DNA of 64,000 bases. Source: Powellomyces hirtus. Lineage: Eukaryota; Chytridiomycota; Chytridiomycetes; Spizellomycetales; Powellomycetaceae. Positions 22,405-34,209 of this stretch are shown here, piece after piece. Numbering within the stretch: the first letter of the stretch is position 1; every line of letters starts with the position of its first letter. The stretch is taken from NCBI GenBank assembly GCA_025526995.1, contig JAHLKG010000001.1, positions 496,001 to 560,000 of the forward strand. The letters run 5' to 3'. The notes under the pieces are model-generated. The model was not told the origin of the DNA. It made no database searches and was given only the letters and a program-made list of their open reading frames with translations. A program made the translations under genes and the position numbers.

Positions 22405-25400
22405 CTAATACACCTCAAGCACATATCGCTCCGTTTCCTTCAACTCCTCCAAATATTCCTCCGCACGCTCCTGGGTCATATGTCCATCTCCCTTGAACGC
22501 ACTCAAGAGGGCATCACGGACATCGGGTACGGGCCATGTGGGTCCACAGAGATAAAACGCGCCTCCACCTGCCGTGACATTGGCCAGCTCATTGGTGTTG
22601 TTGATCGTGTCCTGTTTGACATTGTGGTGATCATCCACCATCCACTCCTTCAGGACCTCACCGTCCTGTTGAATGCGGTGCTGGATGTAGATTTTTTCTT
22701 TCTGGTCACGCGAGAAGGCGGTGCGGAGGTGTGTGAGGACGCCGTCGGCGTGGTAAGCTTCCATTTCTTCTCCGTAGAGGAACTCCATGGTTCGGTGGCG
22801 AGATCCGAAATAGAGCGACATGGGGCCGACATGTTTGCCTTTCGATTTCCAGTAGGCGCGTTCCTGGACGAATGCGCGGAAGGGCGCCATTCCAGTGCCC
22901 AGACCGGCCATGATGACGGGGGCAGCCATTGAGGGCGGCAGTTTCATGACAGATGGTTTGACGGTGACGGTGATTTGGGTGCCGATGGGTGCGTTGAGGA
23001 GGTAGCGCGTGCAGTGACCAAAGCGGGACGCGTTGGATTTCTTGGTCGTCCAGTCGACGAGGACGACCAGGAGGTGGACGCTGTCTGGGTGCATGCTCTG
23101 CGCCGAAGAGATGGAGTAGTGACGGGGTTTGATAGCCGGGATCAAGGCGAGGAGTTCGTTGGCGGTGGGGCGGGTGGCCGGATTGGTAAACTGGAGGAGA
23201 AGGTCGGCGTACGTCGGGGTTTCTTCATCAACGTAAGTCTGCATGGCGTCAGCGTCCGAGATCAGGTCGTAGAGGGCCGCGTGGTGCGGGCCAGAGAACG
23301 GCAGGAGAGCCTGGTAGAATTTACGGCCGGGTTTGCCAAAGACATCAAGGACCTGTTTGAACATCTGCGACACCGTGCGGACTTCAGTTCCGGCTTTATC
23401 GCCGCGCTCAACCACCACCACGTCGTCTCCGTTGAGACCATACTCGTTCAGGAACACCTGCACGGCCTTCGGGTCGTTATGGCCGTGAACACCGAGCGCT
23501 TCGCCGATCTCGTACTTGAGGCCCGTGTTGCGGATATCCATTTCCATGTGGAACACGTTGCGGTCGTAGTCAAGCGGCGTCACACGACGGTTTTCCGTGA
23601 CCGTAACCTTGAAAGCGCCCTCGACGTCCGGGCGCAGGTTTTTGGCCGTGTGGTAGGTTTCGGGGAAGAGGGCGGGCCAGATGGCTTCGTGGCGGGGGAC
23701 GACACGGCCGGTTGGGTCCGAGTCCTCGGCGTCCGAAAGCGCGAGTTTAGGGAAGTTGATGCTGTTGCCAACATGGCGAGGGAGTTGTTCTTCGTCAGGG
23801 CACGCAGCCTGTTCGGGGGCGGTGATGGAGACGTCGTGGATGCTGGCGAGGGCGCGTTGTACGGCGCCGAGTTTGGTCGCCAGGATGCTGCGGTCCGGTT
23901 CGGTCTGGACAATTTTGGTTCCCAGTTCCTTGATCCCGCGCGCGAAATCCATCTCGGGAGCCAATTTGAGGAACACAGCGGTCAAGATCAGCTTGACGTA
24001 TTCGGTGGCCTTGCCCTTGAACAGGGTCCAGTTTCGAGCCACGCCATCCGCGTCAACCACCTTGACGCGCAAGTTCCTGGTCGCAATCTCCCTCCTCACT
24101 GCATCGGGGATCTCCTTAAGCAAATCCGCGCCCGCGAGGTGAGTGTTCAAGAGCAGGATACCACCACGGGCGACGCTCCGCGCGACATTGTATCGCTTGA
24201 GAAGTGAGAGATCGTGGACGGCAGCGTATTGTGCCGAATGGATGAGGTGGGGTGCGGGCGGCACTTCCACGTTGTTGCTATAGCGGATGTAGGACGTGCT
24301 GACGGGGTCAATCTGGGCGTCACCGTGGGCCGTGTAGCTCTGGACCGACTGTCCCGCGGACGCAATGTAGCCCAAAATGTCTTCAGTGGCATGCGCAGTG
24401 TGGGTTTCCTGCAGATCCCACAGAACGGCCTGGTTGACGCCGGTAGACTGGTAAGGCGCGTCGCGATCCGTGGTGACGTGCTTCTCGGCGCTCATGACGA
24501 ACTCAAATTCGGGTCTGGCCGAGAGAGCGTTGCGGAAGAGGGCTTCGACGGCAGCGGGATGGAAGCTCGCGGAATCGGTAGCGAAGCGGCCGCTGAGGAC
24601 GACGGGAGTCGGTCCCGTCCATGCTTGAGTGTAGAAGCAAGCGGTGACGTCCAGGAACAGGGGCCCGTGGCCGCTTCCGTTCGAACCAGACTGTTCGACA
24701 ACAACAAGCTTCTTCACGGATTTGGGAAGCGCTTCGATGAAATGCTGGGCGGACCAAGGACGGAGCAAGCGGACATTGAGCACACCGACTTTGCCGCCAA
24801 TCTTGGCGGCGGCTTGGTGAGCAAGGGCCGCGGCGGGACCCAGTGCCACAACGACGGTTTCAGCGTCGGCGGCGCCAGAGTACTGGAAGAGCCTGTAACG
24901 CTGGCCGAACGACTCCTCGAGCGCCTTCATGGCGGCATCGATGGCAGACACGACGTCTCCAGTGGCGCCCTTTCCAGGATGCACGAGGGATTTGAGTTGG
25001 TCATAGTCGACGAGCTTCGAGGTGCTGATCTCGCGAGCAACGCGAGTGCCGTCAAGGAAGTGCAACACGGGGGTGCGGGCCCAGCGAGCAGCGACGTGAG
25101 CAACAAGGGCCAGATCATGAGATTCCTGAACCGAGGCGGAACCCAGGAGAGCAAAACCTGTGTACGAAGCCGCGACGACGTGAGAAATGTCGGGAACGAG
25201 ATCGAACGCATCTGGGCCGAGGGTTTGAGCCGCCACATGAAACACGACGGGCTGCTTGAAGCGAGCGATTTCGTACATGGACGGGATCATGAGCGTGAGC
25301 GCTTCCGAGGATAAGACAGCCGTGACGGCGGATCCGGTGGAAAGCGCACCGTGAACTGCGCTGGCGGCGCCAGAGCGGGTGCTCATGGGGACGACCTTGT

Positions 25401-26860
25401 GGCACTTTCCGAAAGCGTTGAGCGTGTTGGCATCGGCCCATTTTTGCATGACGCGGCCGACATCACCAGCGGTGGACACGGGGTAGATGAAGGAGAGGTC
25501 GCTGAGGGCGTAGGCGACGTGGGCGGCAGCGGTGATGCCGTCAACTTGTCGAACGGTTCCAATGCGGCCATGGGAAGGAGCGACTACAGGCAAGGCATTA
25601 AAAGTTGCAGACGCGTGGGTCTCGGCAGCTGCGAAGACAGTCGGCTCGGAAAGCTGCTTGGTCAAGGCTGCGGGTGCGTGCTCGAGGGGAGCCGCACTTG
25701 GAAACACGCGGACTTTGTACCCGGTTTCGCGGAAGAAAGCAATTTCCTCGGTAACCGATGTAGGCAGAGCGCCTTCTCCAGCAACCAAACGCACGACGGT
25801 GCCGCGGTCGCGTTGCAAAGCCGGCAAGACGGTGTCCATGATTTGCGATTGTCCCTTCTTTAGCACCACAAGGTGGCCAGACACGATGTCGAGAATGTCT
25901 TGCGGGACGGCAGAGTCAGCAACTACCACAGCTGCAGACGACAAGCTGTTATAAGCTCCCCGGGTGAGCAAGTCAGGGTCGCCGCCAGCCACGATGTACT
26001 GCAGGGAGGCGACAGAGGCGGGAGTGGTGCTGCCACGAGGCGGGGCAACGTAGTCACCGCCGTTCCTGTAAATGTCGCCAATCTTCTCAATGTCGGTTTG
26101 GGTGAGCTTGGCGAGTTCCTCGAACGTCCACGATTCCGAGAGACGGGAGACGAACGCCAAGCGACGAGCATGGTCGTCATCGTTAAAGACCGTGGCGGCG
26201 CGGAGATGGTTGCGGACGGCCGCAAGGTTCTCAATAGCTAGCCCCGCGTCGGCAGGCAGGGTGTCGGCAATACGTTGTCTCAGCTTTGTCGCAATCTTGG
26301 GTCCGCTTCCGTTGGTAGAGACAGCGACCTGGAGTGCATGGTCCCGGTAAGTCGACATGAACCAAAAGTCAGACAAGTCCGGTGCGTCAGCGACGTTCAC
26401 GGGGATCCTGCGGTGCCGACAGAGACTAGCGACGTAGCGAGCCAGCGCCGGGTCGGTGTGGTTGGCAACCATGACCAGAGACTTGTTCTCAAGGTCTTTG
26501 TCGGAGAAGGCGCGGGAGTGGAAGGTCACATCGCCTCGGCTGATGCGGGACTGGAGAGCGGGGGAGACGGGAGAGTCATCCTTGGTGAGTACTACCGAGA
26601 CGTGAGCGTCTGCTTCAAGAGCGTAGAGGACTCGCTGGGCGGCAATCTCGTTGCTGCCGAGAACGAGCACGTTTCTGCAGAAAAAGAGATAAAGCGAACG
26701 AGAGTAAGCATACCAACGTTCATTGGAAGGCAAAACAGAAACGCTCCATTCGTGTGCCCGTTACTTACTTTCCGGGTATGTTCCAAGCAAGGATGAGGGA
26801 AGCACCTCCGCGAGCAGGAGGAACCACTCCATCGTCCTTCAATGTTGGTTGACCCATCAT
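22405..26860 (-). CDS. Siroheme synthase-sulfite reductase flavoprotein fusion, 1453 aa
   Basis: Exons 26769-26860 and 22405-26674 join in phase (GTAAGT donor, CTGCAG acceptor), giving GASLILAWNIPGKNVLVLGS across the junction. About residues 10-240 match Met8/CysG-N siroheme synthase: a Rossmann fold, AVSTNGSGPKIATKLRQRI, then SWTFEELAKLTQTDIEKI. Residues about 255-360 resemble only the first half of uroporphyrinogen-III methyltransferase (YIVAGGDPDLLT, TVVRLVAGEG). From about 400 onward the chain is a Met10-type sulfite reductase alpha subunit: a pyruvate:ferredoxin-oxidoreductase-like region, then FAD binding (KPRHYSISSAQ) and NADPH binding (GLGTGMAPFRAFVQER, YFGSRHR). No FMN domain is present, as in fungal Met10. 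The beta subunit needs siroheme, so the fusion links cofactor synthesis with sulfite reduction in sulfur assimilation. Two adjacent ATGs start the gene. Confidence 0.9.
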
Positions 26861-27824
26861 GATCGGATCCGGACGGGGCGAAAAGTGGGTAGATGCGGTG
26901 TCGGTTATGGTATGCAGACAGCTGTTATTATGTGTATGTACGCTGGCACACTACTGCAGATAGATCTCAACAAACGACGAAGAGCGAAAAATGGAAAAAA
27001 AAAGAAAAAGCAGGCAGGCAGTCCGACGGCCTCAGCAATGTTATATAGGAGTTCATGATGACACACACACAGCCGTTAAACCTTTTCCGCTTTTCGCGAG
27101 TGAGAGATTTTTTCATTAGTGATATTAGCGATGGAATGGATGATGACAAAAGGGCGATCAGTCGCGCAATCGCGCACGCAATCGCAGATGAGGTAAGCAA
27201 TTTATCTAAGCCACGTTTTGTGGAAATTGCACGTGTCGTATGGCTTGGTGTTGTCTGCTCACGTAATGCTGACATAATTGAGCGGAGATTCATTCTTGAT
27301 CGGTCGGACATTCACACATTCGAAGAGGTTCACTTATAGAAGCAGAATCTTAGCAACAGAATGAATGTTGAAAAATAAAAGACAAAATCATAAAACACAT
27401 CTAATAGAGAAAAAACGAATGAGCTAACCATGGCGATATGCTGAAATGTACCTCTGTCGCTCACCTGTGAGTTGAGCTGCTGGTAAAAAAGTTCTTGCAG
27501 CCCTGAAATCAGATTGGCAGATTTTGACGGGTCCTGACGCGTCAACATCCCTTCGATCGGACAAAAAGTCTCAGTTTACATACACGTCGGGGGAAGAGAA
27601 TGGGGAACATTATTCAATGACTCCGACTAAAAAAACCCACACCCATCCGTTTATCAACAAACAAACCTCCTTTTCATCTTATACACACTATCTGTCACTT
27701 TTGCCCGCACATTCACACTAGATTCGCAAGTGCAGTTTTTTATTCCGTGCAACACCCCCACAGCATTTCCCACAACCACATTGCCCATTCCGCATTCTTC
27801 AACGCCACATTATCATCAGTAACG
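26861..27824. other. Intergenic region between divergent genes
   Basis: A 94-codon frame at 27055-27339 (+), containing ISRAIAHAIADEVSNLSKPR, has no recognisable family and no support beyond being open. It also contains a GTAAGC donor-like site. The rest looks non-coding. Confidence 0.35.
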
Positions 27825-30722
27825 ATGTACTCTCGCTCGCAGCGAAAGTTCATGGCCCCGGACGCCGACCATGCCAATCCGCGACTCGGGCCAGGATGTT
27901 ACACGCAGGACGAGCCAGCGCTGATCTCGGGGAAGTTGTTTGGAGATGAAGGGTACGACTATCATAGCAGTTGTGGCGCATTCTGTTAGAGAGTTCTCCC
28001 TCATCTATCTCATCTCTGTTTCTTGCTTTAGCTACGCCCCCTTCTCCTCCCTCACCCCCCGCCACTCCTACTTTGACGACACCATCACGCGCGGGCCCGC
28101 CCCGGGGGCCTACCCCATCGAGCACCTCCGTCCCGCACTGCACAATCCACACAAAGCGCCCGAATTCGGCATGTCCAAAGTCCCCCGCTTCGGACGCTCG
28201 CATAACCACAACCCGGGTCCGGGCACCTACCGTAACGCCGACTTTACGACCAAAATCAAGTCGCCGCGACACAAGAAGGAGACGGAATTCAAATTGGAGT
28301 TGAGTTCGAGGACGCATCCATTGACGAGACAGCCTGTGCAAGGAAAAGAGGAGGAGGAAGGTGGAGGGAAGGAGGTGCCGAAGGAGAAAGAGAGGGAGGT
28401 GGTGAGGAGGAAGAGTGACCCCGCGAGACCAACGGTTCATGGACATGTGATACCGGGTGGGAAAGCCAAAAGTGAACGGACGTATTCAGCGGGTGGCGGT
28501 GGGAAGAGCAAGATTGTGTGGAGGAGGAAACATGGGGCGCCGAGTATCCCGCCCACGAGAATGGCGTTTGGGTTCCAGGAAAATGCTGGTCTGTATTCTC
28601 ATTTTCTCTGCTCTCTTCTTCGTTCCTCCCATGACTGTTTGTCTTCCCAACTCTCTTTCCCTCCATCCTAATCACACAGACGGTGACCTCGTCCCCCGCA
28701 AACCTCCCAAAATCACTCCCGACGTAAGCCCCCCCCCCCCCCCCCCCCTAATGCACGCACCACCTTGTCCCCTAACCCCCCCCTCTCACTCTCTCTTCTC
28801 TCTCCAGACCGCCCCCGCCTACAACGCCCTCACCTCTTTTGCCGAAGCCTCCAAACGAGACCATCGAGGCGTCTCCTTCTCGCACCCTTCCGAATACGCC
28901 GACCAAGACGGCCGCCTTCATTTCACGACCCTCGATACCCCCGCCCCCGGCGTGTACGAAACGTACTCGGTCCAAAACTATTATGCAACCAAGAGCATGA
29001 CTGGCAACGAGGCGGCGATCATGACTCTGAGTCCGTGTGTGAGGCTCACGGATGAGATTTTGAATGTGGAGAAGAAAAAGGTGGGCAAGATGCCAGATAT
29101 AAAGAGGGATCAAGGTATTGACGTTTTGTCATGTTCCTTGCTTCTTGTGTTTTCCTTCAGAACGTCCCCGGTCCTGGCGCCTACAACATCAAAGCCCCGA
29201 TTCAGGAAAACCTTCTCCGGCCGCGAAACCGCATTCTCTTCAGCTGTAAGTCATCCCCCGCCCGTTTTCTAACACTTTCTCCCACCCGCCGTTTCTCATC
29301 CCTTCCTTTCTCTGCATCTCCCAGCTGTGGGCGGCCACATTCATCCCTCGGAATATAACGCAACCGAACAAATCCGAACTCCCGGTCCCGGCGCCTACCA
29401 TCCGGAAATGGCCGAAGCCAACGCAAAACCCGCGCCGGCGCGCTCGCAACCGTTTGGATCGACAACGACAAGGTTTGCTGATTTGGGAAAAAGTGGGGGC
29501 ATGCCGGCCCCGGGAAGTTATGAGTTGGATGAGGTGAGCAAAGCAATGCAAAATACCAATGTGATTTAGATGGATTCATTATTTTCCTTTTTTTCAGATC
29601 GACTCCCTCGCCAACCGCATCCTCAAAAAATCCTCACGCCCCACACCGGGCGGGTTCGGTTCCATTTCCGAGCGGTTCACCCCACAAAAACGCAACCTCG
29701 ACCCGGGACCAGGGACCTACGACCCCGACTCCCACTCACCTCTCACCACCCACTCCAACACCAACACTCCATCCACCCCGCAACCACCACCGCCACCCCC
29801 GCGCCACATCTACACCAGCAGCACCAAACCGCCCCGCCCGCCCACGCGCATCACCAAACTTACGGGCCAGGGTCCTGCGGTGTTTGCGGTGGGCAATTTG
29901 TTGATGAACCCGGCCAAAGCACACATGCCGGTGTTTGGAACGCAGACGGAACGGTTTGCGGGGAGTGAGAGGGGAGGTAAGAGAGTTACAATTAAAAAAA
30001 AAGGCCGGTTGATGCGGGGATTAATGCTGTATATATATCAAATGGTCATTATAGACCTGCCCCCACCAGGCTCCTATGAAATCGCCGCCGCCTACGAATC
30101 CCTCAAAGTCGCCTACCGGGTGCCCAAGACGGCGGGGATGGTCAGTACGACGCCGCGCGAGGTGTTTAGTGGTGAGGAACACAGCAAACAAAGCTCTAAC
30201 AAATCAAAAACCGATCTAATCCCTCTATCTTCTTTCTTCCTTAGTGAAAGAACGACTCCCGGGTCCCGGCCAGTACGAACCCCTCATTTTAGAGAAACGC
30301 GATGTGAGGCGCGGGGATGGCGGACGGTTCATGACTACGGTAAGCAGTAATGTAGTGGTCCTGCCTAGTTCTTTAGCTAGTTGGTCAGGACGGAGGAAGC
30401 GCAACAGTCACATCCGCGGCTTTATGTACTGTTTCGTGTGCGATGGAAATACCCCACTAAATCTCTTTCTTCTTCGATAACCCTCCAGGAACAACGCTTC
30501 AAACCCCCCTCCAACGCCGTGCCCGGCCCGGGCGCGTACCTCTCGCCAGACCACAACAGCGGGCTGTTGAAGAAGACGTACAACATTACGCTGACCGAGT
30601 GGTCGCGCCAACAGCTGGCGGCGGCGAGTGCAGCTGCTCATGCTGCGGCCGCCGCGCCGACGGTAGTCAGGACCGCGCCTGCAGCGACGACGACGACGAC
30701 GGCGAGTGTACCGGTAGCATAG
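27825..30722 (+). CDS. SHIPPO/STPGR-repeat axonemal protein, 706 aa
   Basis: Ten exons join in phase: 27825-27952, 28032-28588, 28680-28723, 28808-29080, 29161-29245, 29325-29533, 29598-29976, 30055-30171, 30245-30339 and 30489-30722. The diagnostic feature is a repeated Pro-Gly-Pro motif followed by an aromatic residue: GPGCYTQ, APGAYPI, GPGTYRN, APGVYET, GPGAYNI, GPGAYHP, APGSYEL, GPGTYDP, PPGSYEI, GPGQYEP and GPGAYLS. This is the SHIPPO (STPGR) repeat of ODF3/STPG/CIMAP proteins, which sit on or inside ciliary and flagellar microtubules. A charged insert rich in Lys, Glu and Gly lies near residues 120-180. A C20 run occupies the intron at 28724-28807. The donor ending exon 4 (GTGGGC) is weaker than the others but is the only phase-compatible choice I found. 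Confidence 0.85.
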
Positions 30723-30785
30723 TGGAGAGATGAGAGAGAGGAGACGTGCCGGTAGCATAGTGGAGAGATGAGAGAGAGGAGACAA
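30708..30785 (+). repeat. Two-copy tandem repeat of about 38 bp spanning the STPGR stop codon
   Basis: The unit containing CCGGTAGCATAGTGGAGAGA followed by TGAGAGAGAGGAGAC occurs twice head to tail. The first copy includes the TAG stop of the preceding gene; the second lies just downstream. Confidence 0.85.
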
Positions 30786-31003
30786 GTAGGGAGAGGTCTG
30801 ATATGCAAATAGACGGGTTCTCTTAGATTTGTGGGAGCAGTGTGCAGTTGTTATATTGTGTATGCTGTCCACAAGAAAACCATGGTGCGTGCAAGGTGTT
30901 GGAAGCAAGGTGGGGGATCGGGATAAATAGTATCTATCGGGCTGGTGTGCCGAAAGGGAAGGGGTTAAGCGCGAGAGTGGGGCGAGGCAGTTGTAGTGCA
31001 AGT

Positions 31004-32014
31004 CTAGTTCCTCTTGCCACTAGCTTTTGCAGGTGCTTGCGGGGCAAACCAGTTTGCGAGGCCCTGGGAGATATCCGGCATTTGGGGCATCTGCGGCATT
31101 TCCTCGCGTCGTCCCTTCGCCTCCTAATGCAAAACATAGTTCATAAAAATCAATGAGCATATGTTGCTTTTCCACATGATCTTTCCATGTATCGACAACG
31201 TTAAACGCACCTCCTGAACCTCCTCTGGTAAATTCGCCATCATCTTTGGCATCACAAAGAACATGATCATCGAGAAACCCGACATGAGTAGCATGGGGTT
31301 CGACAGCAACGACCACGGATTGAAGCCTTCTCGCGGTAGAAAGAAATCAAATTTGCCGCGCGGGCGCATTTCCAGTGGGGTTAGGATCGGTGGACCTTGT
31401 CGGTTCCAGGACGTGCCTGGGTGGGTTAAGGACGCCATGATACCGGTTGGTGAGACGTCAATCCGGATCTGGAAATAAATGCGCGGAGATGTTTAGTGTG
31501 TGGCTCTTTTCCGACCAATGCTGCACAACTGTTTTTTGTTCAGCTTTACTGACCAGGTCGAACTGGTATAGGTTCGAGACGACAGAGAGGACGTGGGATC
31601 CTTGTGGGACGTTCGGGCTAGGAGATATGCCAAACATCAGTCCCAGGTCCTCCGGTGTATCACGCAATCGTGATCCATGCCCCCAGGCCGTCTGATAAAA
31701 CTTACAAAGAAAACGCTCCATCCTCTTCCACATACGCCACGTACTGGCCTCCATTCAAATACACTTTGGCCGGTCCCAAATCCTTCAGATCTACCCACAA
31801 AACAACAGTCAAAATTCGTCCCGGGCTCACCCTCTGCTTTAACTGATGGTTTCGTTTTCTGTTCACACACCTTGCAGGATTTGATTGGTCGTTATTGTTC
31901 CCGTGACGGCTTGCAACGCCGAGACGGAGAGCACGCAGCTGCGGAAGAGGCGGCAATTCAGAAAGACCTAGCTTCTGAACTACACGCAAACCGAGACAAG
32001 AAAGAGGCCAGCAT
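31004..32014 (-). CDS. EMC7: ER membrane protein complex subunit 7 (EMC7), 207 aa
   Basis: Six small exons join in phase: 31986-32014, 31871-31938, 31706-31790, 31554-31617, 31211-31468 and 31004-31123. The first two encode a signal peptide (MLASFLSRFACVLSVSALQA) joined across a 47-base intron. The luminal beta-sandwich follows: VTGTITTNQ, AKVYLNGGQYVAYVEEDGAF, VPQGSHVLSVVSNLYQFDLI. Then come the EMC7 signatures PRGKFDFFLPREGFNPWSLL, a transmembrane helix (NPMLLMSGFSMIMFFVMPKM) and a cytosolic tail with MPDISQGLANWFAP. The EMC inserts membrane proteins into the ER. Length fits the family (human about 240). I rate the assignment high and the first intron moderate. Confidence 0.88.
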
Positions 32015-32390
32015 CTTTTCGTACCTCAGCGCGAATGCTATACACAGTAACAGAGATGGGATCTTCATGTTTGTAGTATTTGTATCCGCTCTACGGATTT
32101 TCGTATGCGCGATATCTCAAGTGCCGCCTGTTCGTGGCATACCGCTATGTCGGACCCATTGCGTAATCTCTGGTCACGTGAAGAGGCCGCAGTTAGCCGA
32201 CTTGAATGTAGAGCCGGACGCGCGCTATGGGTGTTTGAAATGCGAGTAGAATGTTCATTTGTCAATATCAGTCCCGGACGTCATGATTCTATGTATATAC
32301 GCCAATGCCAATGGTTCCGCTGATGCGTGACAAAAGAAAGATGGCTTCCTGTGTCTACATGATATAATGGGTGATGTGAAGCGCTGCAAT

Positions 32391-33595
32391 CTACTGACTC
32401 TTAGCGAGACGCTCCTTCTTCCTCAGCGCGCGTTTCCTAATGTCCACATGCATGTCACCGCTTTTCTTGATGGCGATGGATTCAGGGACGAGGGTCTCAA
32501 GCGCCCAGGTAAGAAGGGCATGGGCGGGGTACGGGGCGTCGTCGGTATCTTGGCCGGCACTCTTGAGCACGCTCGCAACATAATGTTTCGGGGTAGGTGC
32601 AATGAACGACGCCTTCCTAATCTTGCTCATAGCCGTTTGGACAAAGTACGTCTTGACGTGCTGGACGTGGACGTTTTTGGGTCTGCATTCGACGGCGAGG
32701 GCGCGGGACCAGGTGCGGAAGAATGCTTTGGCGCCCGAGTAAGTGGCCAGGTAAGGGGAGGGCACGAGGCCGGCGACGGAGCCGACGTTGAGGATCAGGC
32801 CGCGCTTGTGGGCGAGCATGGTAGGGAGGATGGTGCGGGTGAGGCGGACTTGTGCGGCAATGTCGACCTCGACAATGTCGCGGAGCAGAGTGGCGGATTC
32901 GTCGGCGAAGGCGATGGGGATTTCATGGTTGACGGCAACGTTGTTCTGTGGAAATAAAGAGAGAGGGAGGAGAATGCGAGCGAGGAGTCAAGTACAATTT
33001 GACGTATTAGGACAAAGACTTCTCGTTTGAATGTCCACATGACAATCGCCATCGAATGACCTCTTCAAATGTCCGTACAATCCGCCGCCTTTGTACACCT
33101 CGCTTGTCCACAAAGTGAACGAAACCAAGAACAGGGACCAAAAGGCCAAAGTCAACATACCACCAAAACGCCAATCTCATGCTTTGCCAACACAGTGTTC
33201 AACTCAGCATACGTCTCCTCCTTCGCGTTCGCAAAATCAAAGGGGTGGACGACTGCCGTGACGCCCAACGCCTTTGCCTGGTTCGCCACCTCGTCCAACT
33301 TGCTCTTCGTCCTCGCCATCAGGATCAAGTTGAACCCCTTTTTGGCCAACTGCAACGCAAACTCCTTTCCGATTCCGTCCGAGGCGCCCGTGACGACAGC
33401 ATAGGCACCTTGCTTGGCGCCATATTTGCGTAGGTCGGTGGCGGGGCGCAGGTAGGCGCGGTAGATGACGCCGGTGAAGGAGAGCGTCAGTTTGGTTAGC
33501 AAAAGGAGACCGAGTACGGAGGAGAGGGTGAGGAGGTTGAGACGGGGGAAGTCGGTGCCGAGAAGCGTGTGGGTGATGCAACTGGTGGAGACCAT
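32391..33595 (-). CDS. Very-long-chain 3-oxoacyl-CoA reductase (KAR), 329 aa
   Basis: Two exons, 33161-33595 and 32391-32945, join in phase at a GTATGT donor. The protein is a short-chain dehydrogenase of the Ifa38/HSD17B12 group. It has an N-terminal membrane helix (LTLSSVLGLLLLTKLTLSF), the NADPH motif VVTGASDGIGKEFALQLAKK, ILV-NN after the splice, and catalytic Ser, Tyr and Lys in LNVGSVAGL and YSGAK. A basic, Lys/Arg-rich C-terminus suits ER retention. The enzyme reduces 3-ketoacyl-CoA in the ER fatty-acid elongation cycle. The start lies 255 bases from the divergent molybdopterin synthase gene. Confidence 0.92.
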
Positions 33596-33850
33596 TGTGG
33601 ATGCTTATGCCCTGGTGGGATGGACTGAGGCAAAAGGATGGGGACGAGAGATCGTTTTCGCCTCACCCCTTTCTGACGGCGACGCGGCGTTTGGCCAAGC
33701 CGGCTCTCCGGTCTCCGTTCTCCCGTCTTTCCCATCATCCACAAGCACCCGCCAAAAAACTTGCAGCAGAGCAACAAGTTTTCGGATTACATACTACCAC
33801 ACTCTGACCGTTCACAATTCAAGCACCCAGCGCGCATCTCGCAAACACAC

Positions 33851-34209
33851 ATGTCTTCCAACACCGTAAGTCGGTTGTTCCAACACCCGGCTTTTCCCCA
33901 CATTATGTTCCAACTGCCTCTCTTCTCTGACAGATCCAAGTACTCTACTTTGCCGGAGCGCGGGATGCCACTGGTATCCCCTCAGAGACGCTCTCCATCC
34001 TGTCCGGCAGCAGCGAAATAGCAGTGCCGGCATTCATCCAAACACTCATTACCCAGCATCCCAAATTGTCCAAAGTGTTTAGTACAGCGATATTGGCAAT
34101 CAACAACCAGTATGTGGATCATGAGGGCAGGCTGCTAGAAGGTGGGGAGAGTGTGACTGTGAAGGCGGGGGACGAGGTTGCGGTGATACCGCCGGTGAGC
34201 GGTGGATGA
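33851..34209 (+). CDS. Molybdopterin synthase sulfur-carrier subunit (MoaD/MOCS2A), 96 aa
   Basis: Exons 33851-33865 and 33934-34209; the first codes for only five residues (MSSNT) before a GTAAGT donor. The mature part is a ubiquitin-like MoaD protein: IQVLYFAGARDATGIPSETL at the start, AINNQYVDHEGRLLEGGESV in the middle, and DEVAVIPPVSGG at the end. The terminal Gly-Gly is the residue pair that carries the thiocarboxylate used to make molybdopterin. The family is about 80-100 aa. Its presence implies that the organism makes molybdenum cofactor. Confidence 0.93.

Noticed and set aside
22975..25314. Long + strand frames (410 and 366 codons) opposite the sulfite reductase fusion
   Set aside because: They are antisense shadows of the conserved minus-strand gene, with no recognisable domains.
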